In this document: piece by piece, positions 9,350 through 17,587 of the stretch
How the letters are laid out: every line of letters starts with the position of its first letter
How positions within the stretch are numbered: the stretch's first letter is position 1
From: Bacteroidota bacterium
GTDB lineage: Bacteria; Bacteroidota; Ignavibacteria; Kryptoniales; JAKASW01
NCBI GenBank assembly: GCA_021845665.1
Contig: JAJZVO010000038.1
Span: forward strand, 1 to 43,986
Reading direction: 5' to 3'
DNA: 43,986 nucleotides
Notes under the pieces: generated by a model
The model's input: the letters and a program-made list of their open reading frames with translations, nothing else
Told to the model about the DNA's origin: nothing
Databases searched by the model: none
Program-made: the position numbers and the translations under genes

Positions 9350-9733
9350 TAAAGATGCCTTTAGGATGTTTTTAAAACAGAAAAAAGGATGCGGTTATCA
9401 AGCAACTTTATTTACCGGACACGTAAGTCTATTTATGAAGTTAATCGCAATAAGACGGGAGAATTCATTTTCAGCAATATACCTTCGGATAAACGGAAAG
9501 GCAAAACCAGGCGGCTCAATTTCAATTCGACCAGATCATCCCGGGTTGTGCTCGACGGCAAATATGTTTGAAGGACTCACGGCTATTATGGATTTCTCGA
9601 GGGAGGAGGCGATTGCCTGAAGGACCGCAGGAATCGAAAGAGCAGTCGCGAGGAAACCGACGCCTCTCAGGACATATGACATGGTACACTTGGAATCGTT
9701 ACTAACCGATACTAAATTCAGCGGACGAAGACC
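9350..9733. other. Divergent intergenic region
   Basis: This is the upstream region for both the M1 peptidase (minus) and the SpoIIE phosphatase (plus). Short open frames exist on both strands, including a 48-codon minus frame starting MSYVLRGVGF at about 9680, but none has a good ribosome-binding site. No clear promoter pair was found. Confidence 0.3.
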
Positions 9734-12175
9734 ATGAAACGATCAGCAATATTTCTCGCGGCGGCGGCAATCGGCGGAATTGTTCTCTTCATTTCGTTAG
9801 TTCCGAGATACTCGATTCTCTATTCAATAGACAGCAGACTGAACCGCGGCCAGGTCATAGACTTTTCCCGGAAGATTGCGCACAGGATCGGGATGACGCT
9901 CCCGTCAGGCCTCATGCAAAACACAACCTTCATGGCTGAGGGAGTCTCACTTGCGTACTCGATGTCTGAGATAGGTACTCGTCGCACCAACGAACTGGTA
10001 AGGGCGGATTCCCTCCCGTTGAATTACTGGGACGTAATGTGGCTCGATCCGGCAAAGCAGTCGGTAAACGGGACATTGCTGGAGGTAGAAATCTCAGCGG
10101 GAGGAAAGTTGACGGGATATAAACGCTTCGTCCCCGATACGGCGGCTGGTGTGGTTTTGCAGGAGAAGGAAGCACTTGAGAACTTCCACGCATTCTGGGA
10201 CGCTCATAATCTGTCGGAAGTGACGGGATTATCGCTCTCAAGTTTCAGGCTGAGCGCGTCCGAACCCGTGGTCCTTGAGCACAGACAGGATTGGTCGCTC
10301 ACATTTACAGATGATACTACAGGCGTACCCGGCCTGAGGGAGGAGATGAAGGCGAGACTCGACGGGAACGAAATTACGAGTCTCGATATAAGTTACCGTC
10401 CTCCCGAACAGTTCAGGATCGATTACTCGGCAAAATCGTATCCTTACGTTTTCCTGACATTCATAGCGTGGATCGCGATGTTCTTGTCGTTTGCCGCGGG
10501 TCTCGCCATCTTTCTTAAGAGATACAATGAGGGCGAAGCAGGGATAGGATCGTCTCTCTCTGTCAGCATCGCGTACTACGTGTTCGCGGCCCTTGCGATG
10601 ATGCTTTCGTTCCCGTCTCTCGGAAAAGGACTGGGGATAGGCACGATGAATATTTTCTACCTGACCCTTGTCGTCTCCGGCATCATTCTTCTGCTCTGGC
10701 TTCCGCTGGTCTCGATACTCACATTTTCCGCGTGGGGTGTGGGAGAATCGTCTTCACGAGCGATATGGCCCGGGAAGCTTCACTCGTTCGATGCCGCGTC
10801 CCACCTCAAGGTATTTAATGAAAAACTCGGGGGCTCTGTCCTTCGCGGCTACGCGTACGGCGGGGTCATTCTCGGCTTGTATGCTTTGCTCCATCCTATC
10901 CTTCGTCTGCATGAGTACCCAAGCGAGTTTATGGGAACAGGGACCCCGCTGGATTCATACGTTCCATCCGTCAAAGTTCTCGCGGGCGCGTTCTCGACAG
11001 CTCTCTTCAGCGAGACCTTCTCGAGACTGGGAGTACTCTCATTCTTCGGGCGGAAGAAATTGGGAAAAGGAATCGCCGCCTCTCTGATTCTTTTCTTTCC
11101 CATGCTTTACTATCCGATGCCGTTCGGTGAATACGGCGTGCTCGCGGAAATACTGTTCTGCATCGGACTTTCCGCCGCATTCATATGGCTCTTCCTGAGG
11201 TATGACTTCGTAACGGTTTTGGTTGCCGGCACGATCTTCTGTTCGGCGCAGGGGCTGATACCTATATTCTCGTCCTCAAACGCCTACTTCCAGACAAACT
11301 CCATAATCGCAATCGTCTTATTCGCCCTGCCGGTCCTTATCTCCTTCGTTGCCCTGTGGCGAAAGCAGGCGTTCGAGCTGACGGTCGACCTGATGCCTGC
11401 ACACATACGCCGGATCAGCGAGCGCGAGCGGATGGCGAAGGAGCTGGAGATCGCGAAGAACGTCCAGAACAACCTCCTCCCGAGGACTACGCCGGCTGTC
11501 CCGCAGCTCGAGTTCGGCGGGATGTGCATTCCGGCGCTCGAAGTAGGCGGCGATTATTATGACTTCGTGCAGATGCACGGAGGGCTCATCGGGACCGCCA
11601 TCGCGGACGTGTCCGGAAAGGGACTGCCGGCTGCGATTTACATGACGCTCACGAAGGGCGCTTTACTCGCGTCGGCTGAAGATCAGCCTTCTCCGAGAAA
11701 GGTATTGAGCAAGATCAACCAGATAGTGTACCACTCCATTTCCCGCGGCACCTTCATAAGCATGATCTACGCGGTCATCGACACCAAGACGCGCAAAGTG
11801 AAATTCGCCCGTGCGGGGCACAACCCGCTCGCGTTGTTCTCGTCGAATTCTACTTCGGCAAAACTCTTCACGCCAAACGGTTTGGCTCTCGGACTGGATG
11901 ACGGTGAGAAGTTCGACTCGACACTGGAAGAGATGGAGATAACCCTGATGCCGGGCGATGCGCTGGTATTTTACACCGACGGTTTCACAGAGGCTATGGA
12001 TTCGGAGGCGAACGAGTTCGGCGAGGAGCGTCTTGTCCAGCTAATCGAGGCCGCGCGCCATCTCCCGGTGAAGGAGATGATAGCGAAGATAGATTCAGGA
12101 GTGAGAAAGTTTGTCGGCGGCGCACCCCAGCACGACGACATGACGATGGTGGTCATCAAAGTAAAGGCGGAATAA
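9734..12175 (+). CDS. Membrane SpoIIE/RsbU-type PP2C phosphatase
   Basis: An 813-aa protein. Residues ~5-24 form one membrane helix, an extracytoplasmic region follows to ~232, then about eight or more membrane helices to ~550, and a cytoplasmic PP2C domain. The phosphatase starts with the RsbU-type linker (ERMAKELEIAKNVQNNLLP) and keeps its metal-binding acids: GGDYYDF (D607, D610), IADVSGKG and the final QHDDMTMVV. It should dephosphorylate an anti-sigma-factor antagonist-like protein, but no STAS or anti-sigma gene is nearby. The membrane part includes SETFSR, which resembles the ExxxR motif of CPBP (CAAX-type) proteases with the first Glu lost. No strong ribosome-binding site is seen. Confidence 0.85.
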   Translation: MKRSAIFLAAAAIGGIVLFISLVPRYSILYSIDSRLNRGQVIDFSRKIAHRIGMTLPSGLMQNTTFMAEGVSLAYSMSEIGTRRTNELVRADSLPLNYWDVMWLDPAKQSVNGTLLEVEISAGGKLTGYKRFVPDTAAGVVLQEKEALENFHAFWDAHNLSEVTGLSLSSFRLSASEPVVLEHRQDWSLTFTDDTTGVPGLREEMKARLDGNEITSLDISYRPPEQFRIDYSAKSYPYVFLTFIAWIAMFLSFAAGLAIFLKRYNEGEAGIGSSLSVSIAYYVFAALAMMLSFPSLGKGLGIGTMNIFYLTLVVSGIILLLWLPLVSILTFSAWGVGESSSRAIWPGKLHSFDAASHLKVFNEKLGGSVLRGYAYGGVILGLYALLHPILRLHEYPSEFMGTGTPLDSYVPSVKVLAGAFSTALFSETFSRLGVLSFFGRKKLGKGIAASLILFFPMLYYPMPFGEYGVLAEILFCIGLSAAFIWLFLRYDFVTVLVAGTIFCSAQGLIPIFSSSNAYFQTNSIIAIVLFALPVLISFVALWRKQAFELTVDLMPAHIRRISERERMAKELEIAKNVQNNLLPRTTPAVPQLEFGGMCIPALEVGGDYYDFVQMHGGLIGTAIADVSGKGLPAAIYMTLTKGALLASAEDQPSPRKVLSKINQIVYHSISRGTFISMIYAVIDTKTRKVKFARAGHNPLALFSSNSTSAKLFTPNGLALGLDDGEKFDSTLEEMEITLMPGDALVFYTDGFTEAMDSEANEFGEERLVQLIEAARHLPVKEMIAKIDSGVRKFVGGAPQHDDMTMVVIKVKAE

Positions 12176-12204
12176 CGGATTGTTGTCCGGAGGACCCTTC
12201 GGGG

Positions 12205-12270
12205 AGTGGTGGATTGTTGGATTAATGGTGGGTAAAAATAAGGGAATGATGGAATAGTGGAATGTTGGGT
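12205..12270 (+). repeat. TGGAAT-type short-period repeat
   Basis: The region is made of imperfect 7-9-base units such as TGGATTG, TTGGATTAA, TGGTGGG, GGAATGA, TGGAATAG, TGGAATG and TTGGGTG. Similar tracts occur at 39175-39236 (plus) and 40107-40137 (minus). It is non-coding and lies just downstream of the SpoIIE phosphatase gene. Confidence 0.55.
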
Positions 12271-12309
12271 GAATGAATTTGCGGGATTCAAAACGTCGAT
12301 GATGCTATT

Positions 12310-12340
12310 CAGCCGCGTAGCGGCGAAATGTTTGTAGAAC
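12310..12340 (+). repeat. Palindromic intergenic element, single unit
   Basis: The core AGCCGC-GTA-GCGGCGA is followed by AATGTTTGTAGAAC. The arms are identical to the first unit at 17452 and differ from the copies near 1200 and 1360. It directly abuts the CTGCGACTCACC hairpin. Confidence 0.6.
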
Positions 12341-12373
12341 AACTGCGACTCACCCGGAGGTGAGTCGCAGTTT
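12340..12373. terminator. Perfect 14-bp hairpin between convergent genes
   Basis: AACTGCGACTCACC, a 4-base loop (CGGA), then GGTGAGTCGCAGTT followed by TCTGTGT. It lies between the convergent phosphatase gene and the type IX gene, so a two-way terminator role fits, although the T-run is weak. It shares its arm sequence with three other hairpins in the window. Confidence 0.5.
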
Positions 12374-12383
12374 CTGTGTCAGG

Positions 12384-13262
12384 TCATTTGGTTAAAAGCA
12401 TCTTCTTTACCTGCGTTATGCCCGGCGCCGTCAAACGGTAGAAATACACGCCGCTCGCAAGGTTCTGGCCGTTGAAGCTGGCGCTGTGCACACCCGCCTC
12501 CTGGTATCCTCTCACCAACTTAATCACTTCCCTGCCGAGGACATCGTACACCTTCAGCTCAACCTCACCCGATTTCGGGAGACGATAGCTTATCGTCGTC
12601 GTCGGGTTGAACGGGTTCGGATAGTTCTGTATCATCCCGCCTTCCTCGGGAAGCTGTGCCTGAAAAGTTTCGCTGCTCCCGCTTCTTTCAAGCCTGTATT
12701 CTGAATACGGCATCTTTCCCGTCTTCGGGTCTATGTATGCCGCAAGATCTGACTCCGCACACAAGAGCTCGATCGGCGCAGACTGGTTCTCTTTCTGTAC
12801 AATCTCTCTGAGTATCGAAGCTGCGCCCTGCGGGTCGTTCTCGTGATACAACGCAATGTAACAATTGTTCGGTTTTGCCCTCGTCCCAGGAGGTTTACCC
12901 TTGTACTTTGAAATAAACTCATCGTTCACCTGCCTGGCAGACCTCACATCGCTCGTCCTCAGGTAGAGATAAGACAGGAGGAGCCTGTGCTCTTCGGCTG
13001 CCTGAGGAAGGAGAGACTCGAAGAAGCGCGTTATGGACGGTGTCGTCTCGCTGTCTGCCGCGCTGTAGAGGAATGCGTATGCGGATTGATCGCCGGGATT
13101 ACGTTTGATGTAAGACATGAAAAAATCAACCGCCTCTTTATTCCTGTGTTTCATCAGCATGTCACCCCCCGGCGAAAGTGAGTCTATGGATCCCGACTGT
13201 CCTGCATCGGCAGAGGGCCTGGAGTAATTGTCCCCGGTTGCCGATCCCTCCGCCCGATTGAA
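12384..13262 (-). CDS. C-terminal fragment of type IX-secreted protein
   Basis: This is the end of the broken subtilase gene. The meaningful frame begins about 13262, after a frameshift relative to the beta-helix fragment; the same frame stays open to 13439 but is noise there. It encodes a TPR-like helical region (HRNKEAVDFFMSYIKRNPGD and repeats) and then the type IX sorting domain: YPNPFNPTTTISYRLP, VYDVLGREV, SGVYFYRLTAPG and a KKMLLTK end. Over its whole length it is clearly paralogous to the fragment at 40140-41342, including the shared YIDPKTGKMP motif. The C-terminal domain would direct export across the outer membrane and anchoring, but only if joined to the signal peptide upstream. 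Confidence 0.8.
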   Translation of the reverse strand, partial: FNRAEGSATGDNYSRPSADAGQSGSIDSLSPGGDMLMKHRNKEAVDFFMSYIKRNPGDQSAYAFLYSAADSETTPSITRFFESLLPQAAEEHRLLLSYLYLRTSDVRSARQVNDEFISKYKGKPPGTRAKPNNCYIALYHENDPQGAASILREIVQKENQSAPIELLCAESDLAAYIDPKTGKMPYSEYRLERSGSSETFQAQLPEEGGMIQNYPNPFNPTTTISYRLPKSGEVELKVYDVLGREVIKLVRGYQEAGVHSASFNGQNLASGVYFYRLTAPGITQVKKMLLTK

Positions 13263-14145
13263 CCGATGGGAGAGGTATACCGCCCCACGGGTCGCTCGCA
13301 AGGTAAGAAGAATAATTAATGTATCCTCTCGGAAAGACGAGGAACATTGAAGGGGTAGGAGTCCCGCCCAAATAATTCCCCTGCGCCATAACGGTCGAAG
13401 GAAGCTGTGCCGAGGAACCTGCGACACCGTTATATACATTGTTGCGTATCGTGTTCCACATGTAGTCGCTCGGAGGCGTAGTGCCGAACATTGCGGTGCT
13501 GTACTCGCTTGCCATTACCCCGTAAGTGCAGCCGGTAATCCGGTTGTTTCTCCCGTTTGAGTAAGGGGAATAGGTATATACGGTGGAGTTGTATGACGCA
13601 AGGATGCCGTGACCGTAATAGTCTATGTCGTTCCGCCCCGCTTTGGCGCTGCCGGTCAGGAACTGTAAGCCGATTCCCTGGCCCTGGTTTGCGTACCTGC
13701 ATATCGTGTTATCGTTTATCGTGACGTTATTGGCGCCGTTCTGGACGGTCACCCCCTGACCGCAATCGGTTATCCTGTTGTTCAGGATTGACGCGTAGAT
13801 GGATGAGGAGCCGTCGAGGAGTATCCCGCGTTCCATCGTAGAAATATTGCGGTTCCGAACCGCGACTCCGGTGGCATTCAGGACTTCTATCCTCGTGCCG
13901 TATTGCACGTTTACATAGTCAAGGCTCGACCCGGATGCGAGCCCTCCGCTGATGCTTATCGAGCCCCAGCTCTGCTGTGTTGTACCGCCGGTAGACGTGA
14001 AGGTAATGCGATTGGAAGAGGTGCCGTCAGCAATCAACCTTCCGTTTGCGACCAGGGATGCGCCAGGTACAAAAACCACGCTCGCGCCCGGGGCTAGAGT
14101 GAGTGTACGTCCCATTGGCAATGTTACCGTTGAAAGTGCGAGATT
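13162..14145 (-). CDS. Beta-helix fragment of the same secreted protein
   Basis: The frame continues directly from the subtilase fragment after a TAG at 14146-14148: the codons after the stop read NLALSTVTLPMGRTLTLAPG, the usual start of a right-handed parallel beta-helix. Repeated Asn-rich turns (NNRITDCGQ, NVTINDN, GRNNRITG) fit a pectate-lyase-like or NosD-like helix. A separate start at TTG 14121 or ATG 14115 would have no ribosome-binding site. The real protein text ends at about 13230 (GGIPLPSVQSGGG). The last ~20 codons to 13162 are out-of-frame noise after a frameshift. Confidence 0.7.
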   Translation of the reverse strand, partial: NLALSTVTLPMGRTLTLAPGASVVFVPGASLVANGRLIADGTSSNRITFTSTGGTTQQSWGSISISGGLASGSSLDYVNVQYGTRIEVLNATGVAVRNRNISTMERGILLDGSSSIYASILNNRITDCGQGVTVQNGANNVTINDNTICRYANQGQGIGLQFLTGSAKAGRNDIDYYGHGILASYNSTVYTYSPYSNGRNNRITGCTYGVMASEYSTAMFGTTPPSDYMWNTIRNNVYNGVAGSSAQLPSTVMAQGNYLGGTPTPSMFLVFPRGYINYSSYLASDPWGGIPLPSVQSGGGIGNRGQLLQALCRCRTVGIHRLTFAGG

Positions 14146-15099
14146 CTAACCCGACCATGTCTCACTTGCGGTGAGCGTGCCGAAATGGAATTTCAAGGCT
14201 TTATACGTGTTCACCCGCCCATAGCCATATTCAGATGTCCAGTCATTTCTTCCCATCGATGTAACCTTGTCAGCAGTATACCTCAGAATAGACTTGATTT
14301 GCGAAGGCGACAATGAGGGATCCACTGATAGCATCAGAGCAACTGTTCCGGAGACATGAGGAGCAGCCATAGACGTGCCAGCGAGATACCCATAGTCTTC
14401 CGTGCAGTCCATGCCAGCTTGAAGGTTAAATGAGTAATTGGGTTCCGTTGATAAGATGTTCCTTCCAAGGTTGTTTGCGCCGTTGAACTTCCAAACACTT
14501 CCGTCTCGGTAACCTCCTCGACCACCTGGAGCAGATACATCTATTTGCGGGCCGATATTAGAATAAGAGGACACATGGTCGTCTTGGTCGGTTGCAGAAA
14601 CAGCAATAACGTTCTGGTACGACGACGAATACGCAGCTGGCCACCGGACGTACCCGCCGTAGTTATTACCTGCTGAAGCTACAATAACAACATTGTGAGA
14701 ATTGGCATAAGCGACCGCGTCCTGAAGGGGACCGGCCGCAGTATTCCAACCGCCACTGAAGTTGATAACGAGCTTATAATTGTTGTTTCTTGCATAATCG
14801 ACTGTGTATCGCACAGCGTTATAAAAGGCTTGTGGTATGGAATAACCGCCAGCGTCAAATGCCTGAACTACGAGTATTTTGCAGTTCCACGCGATTCCGG
14901 CTATACCAGTGTTATTATTGGTTTCTGCACCGGCGATTCCCGCAACATGTGTCCCGTGACCTAATAAGTCCCTCACAGTAGTATCAGCAGGTAATGTCTC
15001 CACAAAATCGCGTCCAATGATAATTTTGTTCTGGTCATCCAAATCCGGGTGTGATAGTGTCCCATTAAGCATGGGGATCCCGCTGTCGAGTAACCCCAT
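14146..15099 (-). CDS. Subtilisin-like (S8) catalytic domain fragment
   Basis: A 317-aa S8 protease domain with a complete triad: Asp in GLLDSGIP near the start, His in GHGTHVAGI, Ser in GTSMAAPHVSG, plus the oxyanion Asn in SAGNNYGG. The ATG at 15099 immediately follows an in-frame TAA that separates it from the prodomain fragment. At the other end a TAG at 14146 cuts WSG from the following beta-helix. As written, this piece has no signal peptide and no type IX domain, so it could not be exported alone. The intact active site suggests that the breaks are recent or are bypassed. Confidence 0.75.
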   Translation of the reverse strand: MGLLDSGIPMLNGTLSHPDLDDQNKIIIGRDFVETLPADTTVRDLLGHGTHVAGIAGAETNNNTGIAGIAWNCKILVVQAFDAGGYSIPQAFYNAVRYTVDYARNNNYKLVINFSGGWNTAAGPLQDAVAYANSHNVVIVASAGNNYGGYVRWPAAYSSSYQNVIAVSATDQDDHVSSYSNIGPQIDVSAPGGRGGYRDGSVWKFNGANNLGRNILSTEPNYSFNLQAGMDCTEDYGYLAGTSMAAPHVSGTVALMLSVDPSLSPSQIKSILRYTADKVTSMGRNDWTSEYGYGRVNTYKALKFHFGTLTASETWSG

Positions 15100-15621
15100 T
15101 TACACATTCGAGCTACCTGTAGCGAGGTTCCATGCATCAGTGGCATCAATGTCCGCTCCAATAGTACCGCCGGGTGGGACCTGACCTGTGTTTCGCAGAG
15201 CCCATTGATAAGGAAACGTAGCTGGGCTGGTGCCGCTGAAATACGGGTCATTCGGCAGGAGATGAATTTCACCGATAAAATTAGGTTCAACCGTCCCCAC
15301 CGCCCCGTTCTTCTGCAGGTCGGATATCACCGACATGACATCGACTCTATCGGGAAATTCGATCCATCCCCATCCAAGGTCGTCGAAATCCTGCTTAATT
15401 CTGGAATGGAATTTCCCGAACGTAGAAGCGAGGTCGGCTGCTTTGTATCCGCCTTTCACTTTTATCGCCAATCCGCCAGCAGCACACTTTACAGCTCTAG
15501 TGTTCCAAAGGCCGGAGATAACCGGTCTTCCACCCACCCTCTTCTGCGACAGGGTAATAGGGGGCAATGATAGCGCCACGAATAGGGCTAAGAGCAAGGT
15601 CTTTCTGATAATCGAGTTCAT
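15100..15621 (-). CDS. Signal peptide and prodomain of the broken subtilase
   Basis: The ATG at 15621 gives MNSIIRKTLLLALFVALSLP, a typical signal peptide. The frame stays open upstream to 15726, but that part overlaps the lipoprotein gene and lacks secretory features. Residues ~60-140 form an inhibitor-like prodomain (FHSRIKQDFDDLGWGWIEFP, AVGTVEPNFIGEI), and the end DATDAWNLATGSSNV is the usual lead-in to an S8 domain. A TAA at 15100-15102 then stops it one codon before the catalytic domain continues in the same frame. Confidence 0.7.
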   Translation of the reverse strand: MNSIIRKTLLLALFVALSLPPITLSQKRVGGRPVISGLWNTRAVKCAAGGLAIKVKGGYKAADLASTFGKFHSRIKQDFDDLGWGWIEFPDRVDVMSVISDLQKNGAVGTVEPNFIGEIHLLPNDPYFSGTSPATFPYQWALRNTGQVPPGGTIGADIDATDAWNLATGSSNV

Positions 15622-15649
15622 TTTGAAAACCATCAACAAATAGTTATCA

Positions 15650-16084
15650 TCAGCTGTGCAATTTTCCGCGGAATTCTGTGCAACTCTCGGACGGAATCGA
15701 CATTTCATTCCATGTCTTGCCGCCATCCTGACTCTTAATCAGTCCCCAGGGCGCTGCGTATATTGTCCGGGGGTTCTTTGAATCAATGAGCACCGCAGTG
15801 TACTTGTCGCTGACCCCAGTAAGCAACGTATCCCATGATGCTCCCGCGTTTGTGGTCTTAAACAATCGTCCTGGAGTTCCGGCGCTGAAATTCGACATAC
15901 TCCCCGCAAAGACTACATCCGGATTCGTCGGGTCAATTGCGATCGCCGTGATGGTCTCGTTTCCCAGGCCAGGATAGGTCCACGCACTGTCAAGAGGCCC
16001 AATCGGGCCCACACCGTTGTCGCTGCAACTCGTGGACACCAAGACGACAATCGAGAAGAGAAGTAATCGAATCATAATCTTCAT
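15650..16084 (-). CDS. Short lipoprotein with BNR/sortilin-like repeats
   Basis: A 144-aa protein with a lipoprotein-type signal (MKIMIRLLLFSIVVLVSTSC, modified Cys at 20). The mature part has BNR-type repeats: AIAIDPTNPDVVFAG, LFKTTNAGASWDTL, IDSKNPRTIYAAP and LIKSQDGGKTWNEM. This is the pattern of beta-propeller photosystem-II-stability/sortilin-like proteins. Such propellers usually need more blades, so the gene is probably cut short and runs into the start of the subtilase gene. AGGAGG with good spacing precedes the ATG. Function unknown; surface binding is likely. Confidence 0.6.
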   Translation of the reverse strand: MKIMIRLLLFSIVVLVSTSCSDNGVGPIGPLDSAWTYPGLGNETITAIAIDPTNPDVVFAGSMSNFSAGTPGRLFKTTNAGASWDTLLTGVSDKYTAVLIDSKNPRTIYAAPWGLIKSQDGGKTWNEMSIPSESCTEFRGKLHS

Positions 16085-16404
16085 CCTCCATTCCTCCTGG
16101 AATTTCTTCTGCCGATAAACTCACCACCGAAGAAAACGATATTTCATGCACTTCTTTTTCGAGAATCGACTGTCCTTGCATGTGCGTGAGGCGGTAAACG
16201 ACGTGATTCGAGGCAGCTCTCTCTGTAGACATTTCCCTGGGAACCGCTTTTGAGCGGAGATCGGCACGGAACAGCGCCAGCGGGAAAATCGCGATCGCAT
16301 CCATGCTGCGGGGCTCATTCCTCTCGTATATCGCCTACGACTTATCAATAATCTTACACGATAAGGCAGAACTCATAGGATTCTATCGCAAAGCATCGAC
16401 AGCC
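16085..16404. other. Unassigned stretch upstream of the lipoprotein
   Basis: Minus-strand frames are open here (for example 15990-16304, starting MDAIAIFPLA), but no family is recognised and the longest overlaps the lipoprotein gene. It may be debris of a regulator together with the LuxR-like remnant at 16405-16593. Confidence 0.3.
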
Positions 16405-16593
16405 CTAAATTACCTCCCCCGCCCGCAGCGCGCAATCAGCCAAGAGGCTGATTTCATATTTACGGAAAGCAACCTCTTTTCGCCTGAGTCCCTTTGTCAT
16501 CAGGCTCAGCACCTTCTTCTCCGCCCGCGTAAGGTCATAACCGTCCTTGCGCGAACCGACCGCAGAGACTGTTCTTATCGACCTGTTTTGCAC
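16405..16593 (-). pseudogene. Remnant of a LuxR/NarL-type DNA-binding domain
   Basis: The minus frame contains GYDLTRAEKKVLSLMTKGLR and then RKEVA, which matches the first two helices of a LuxR-type helix-turn-helix (LTxRExEVLxLxxxGLSNKEIA). The recognition helix and the dimerisation helix are missing: the text continues as FRKYEISLLADCA. There is no receiver domain upstream. It looks like a fragment of a response regulator. Confidence 0.45.
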
Positions 16594-16706
16594 TTCGCAT
16601 GACGCTCCCTTTCGAGTGATCTACAAACCTTTCGCAAAGCGATTTCATGCATACAAAGCGTTTAAGTATGTTGTGGAACTGGGGGGACTATCTCTCGAAA
16701 TGGTAA

Positions 16707-17123
16707 ACTACCGTAGTACTTCTCCGCTCATTCTTCGAGGATGTCATAGATATAGTGAGCATCCCCGGGTTCGGCACAATCTCAGCAATGATGATAATGA
16801 CAGAGATTATCGATATAAGCCGGTTTAAGAAGGTGGACAATTTCAGAAGCTACTTTGGTGTAGCACCTGGAGAGGATTCCACCGGTGAGGAGGAGACGAT
16901 AACCGGTTTGACACAAATAAGGAACAAGGTGCTCAGAACAGTAATAATAGAACCGGCCTGGGTAGCAGTGCAAAAGGATCCTGCGCTCATGATGGCATTC
17001 GCCAAGCTGAGCAAGAGGATGAAGAAGAACGAAGCGATAATCAGGATCGCTAAGAAGATGATCAACCGGCTCTGGTATGTGCTCAAGAACAAGAATCCAT
17101 ATCAGATAGGTGTTGTCGAATGA
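16707..17123 (+). pseudogene. C-terminal fragment of an IS110-family transposase
   Basis: The frame opens at 16707 after a stop and reads FFEDVIDIVSIPGFGTISA, then EIIDISRFKKVDNFRSYFG, the Transposase_20 (IS116/IS110/IS902) pattern with its helix-hairpin-helix-like SIPGFG and the LRTVIIEPAW segment. It runs to a natural stop at 17123. The N-terminal DEDD domain expected over ~200 residues upstream is absent, and the LuxR remnant lies there instead. It is a 5'-truncated, inactive copy. No IS ends were identified. Confidence 0.75.
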
Positions 17124-17451
17124 AAAAGCTTCTATAACACTCGATGGAGTTCACATGATAAGTAATAGGTGGGGATAGCGCTGCATTATTCCTGCAGCTC
17201 CTTTTCCGGAAGTGAAAGGATGTCTGCTTTTATTAGACTGCGCCCCCACCCATGTATTGGTGACAAAGATAATGCGGCTCTCGTCCAGCTTGGACCGTTC
17301 ACAACGGGATGTCCGCTCATAAGAGAATGCTTACATGGACACTCCGCATCGAAACGAGATCGAAGAAAGGAAAGCTTAAACTGCCACGGTTGAGGCGTTG
17401 ACTTTTAACATAAGGGATTAATGAAACAAGAGATCGGTGAGATAAGATGGT
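17124..17451. other. Non-coding tail of the IS110 remnant
   Basis: No ribosome-binding site or recognisable protein is seen on either strand. It may include the 3' flank of the former insertion sequence. Confidence 0.3.
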
Positions 17452-17522
17452 CAGCCGCGTAGCGGCGACATATTTGTAGAAAGTCACACCGCACAAAATA
17501 TTTAGCCCCTTTAGGGGCGACA
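17452..17522 (+). repeat. Palindromic intergenic element, two units
   Basis: Unit one is AGCCGC-GTA-GCGGCGA followed by CATATTTGTAGAAA. After a ~20-base linker, unit two is TTAGCCCC-TTT-AGGGGCGACAT. It has the same architecture as 1174-1260 in the opposite orientation, with different but still paired arms. Confidence 0.6.
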
Positions 17523-17537
17523 TAATCCCTTCTCCGC

Positions 17538-17587
17538 AAACTGCGCTCACCTTCTTCGAGAAGAAGCTTAGGAGGTGAGTCGCAGTT
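17538..17587. terminator. Long hairpin at the end of the IMPase-family gene
   Basis: AAACTGCG-CTCACCT pairs with AGGTGAGTCGCAGTTT, and an inner CTTCTT-CGAG-AAGAAG stem extends the structure. One arm encodes the last residues of the phosphatase (EKLRLTS), so the coding sequence ends inside the hairpin. The arm sequence is the one seen at 7299, 12340 and 38200. Confidence 0.5.
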
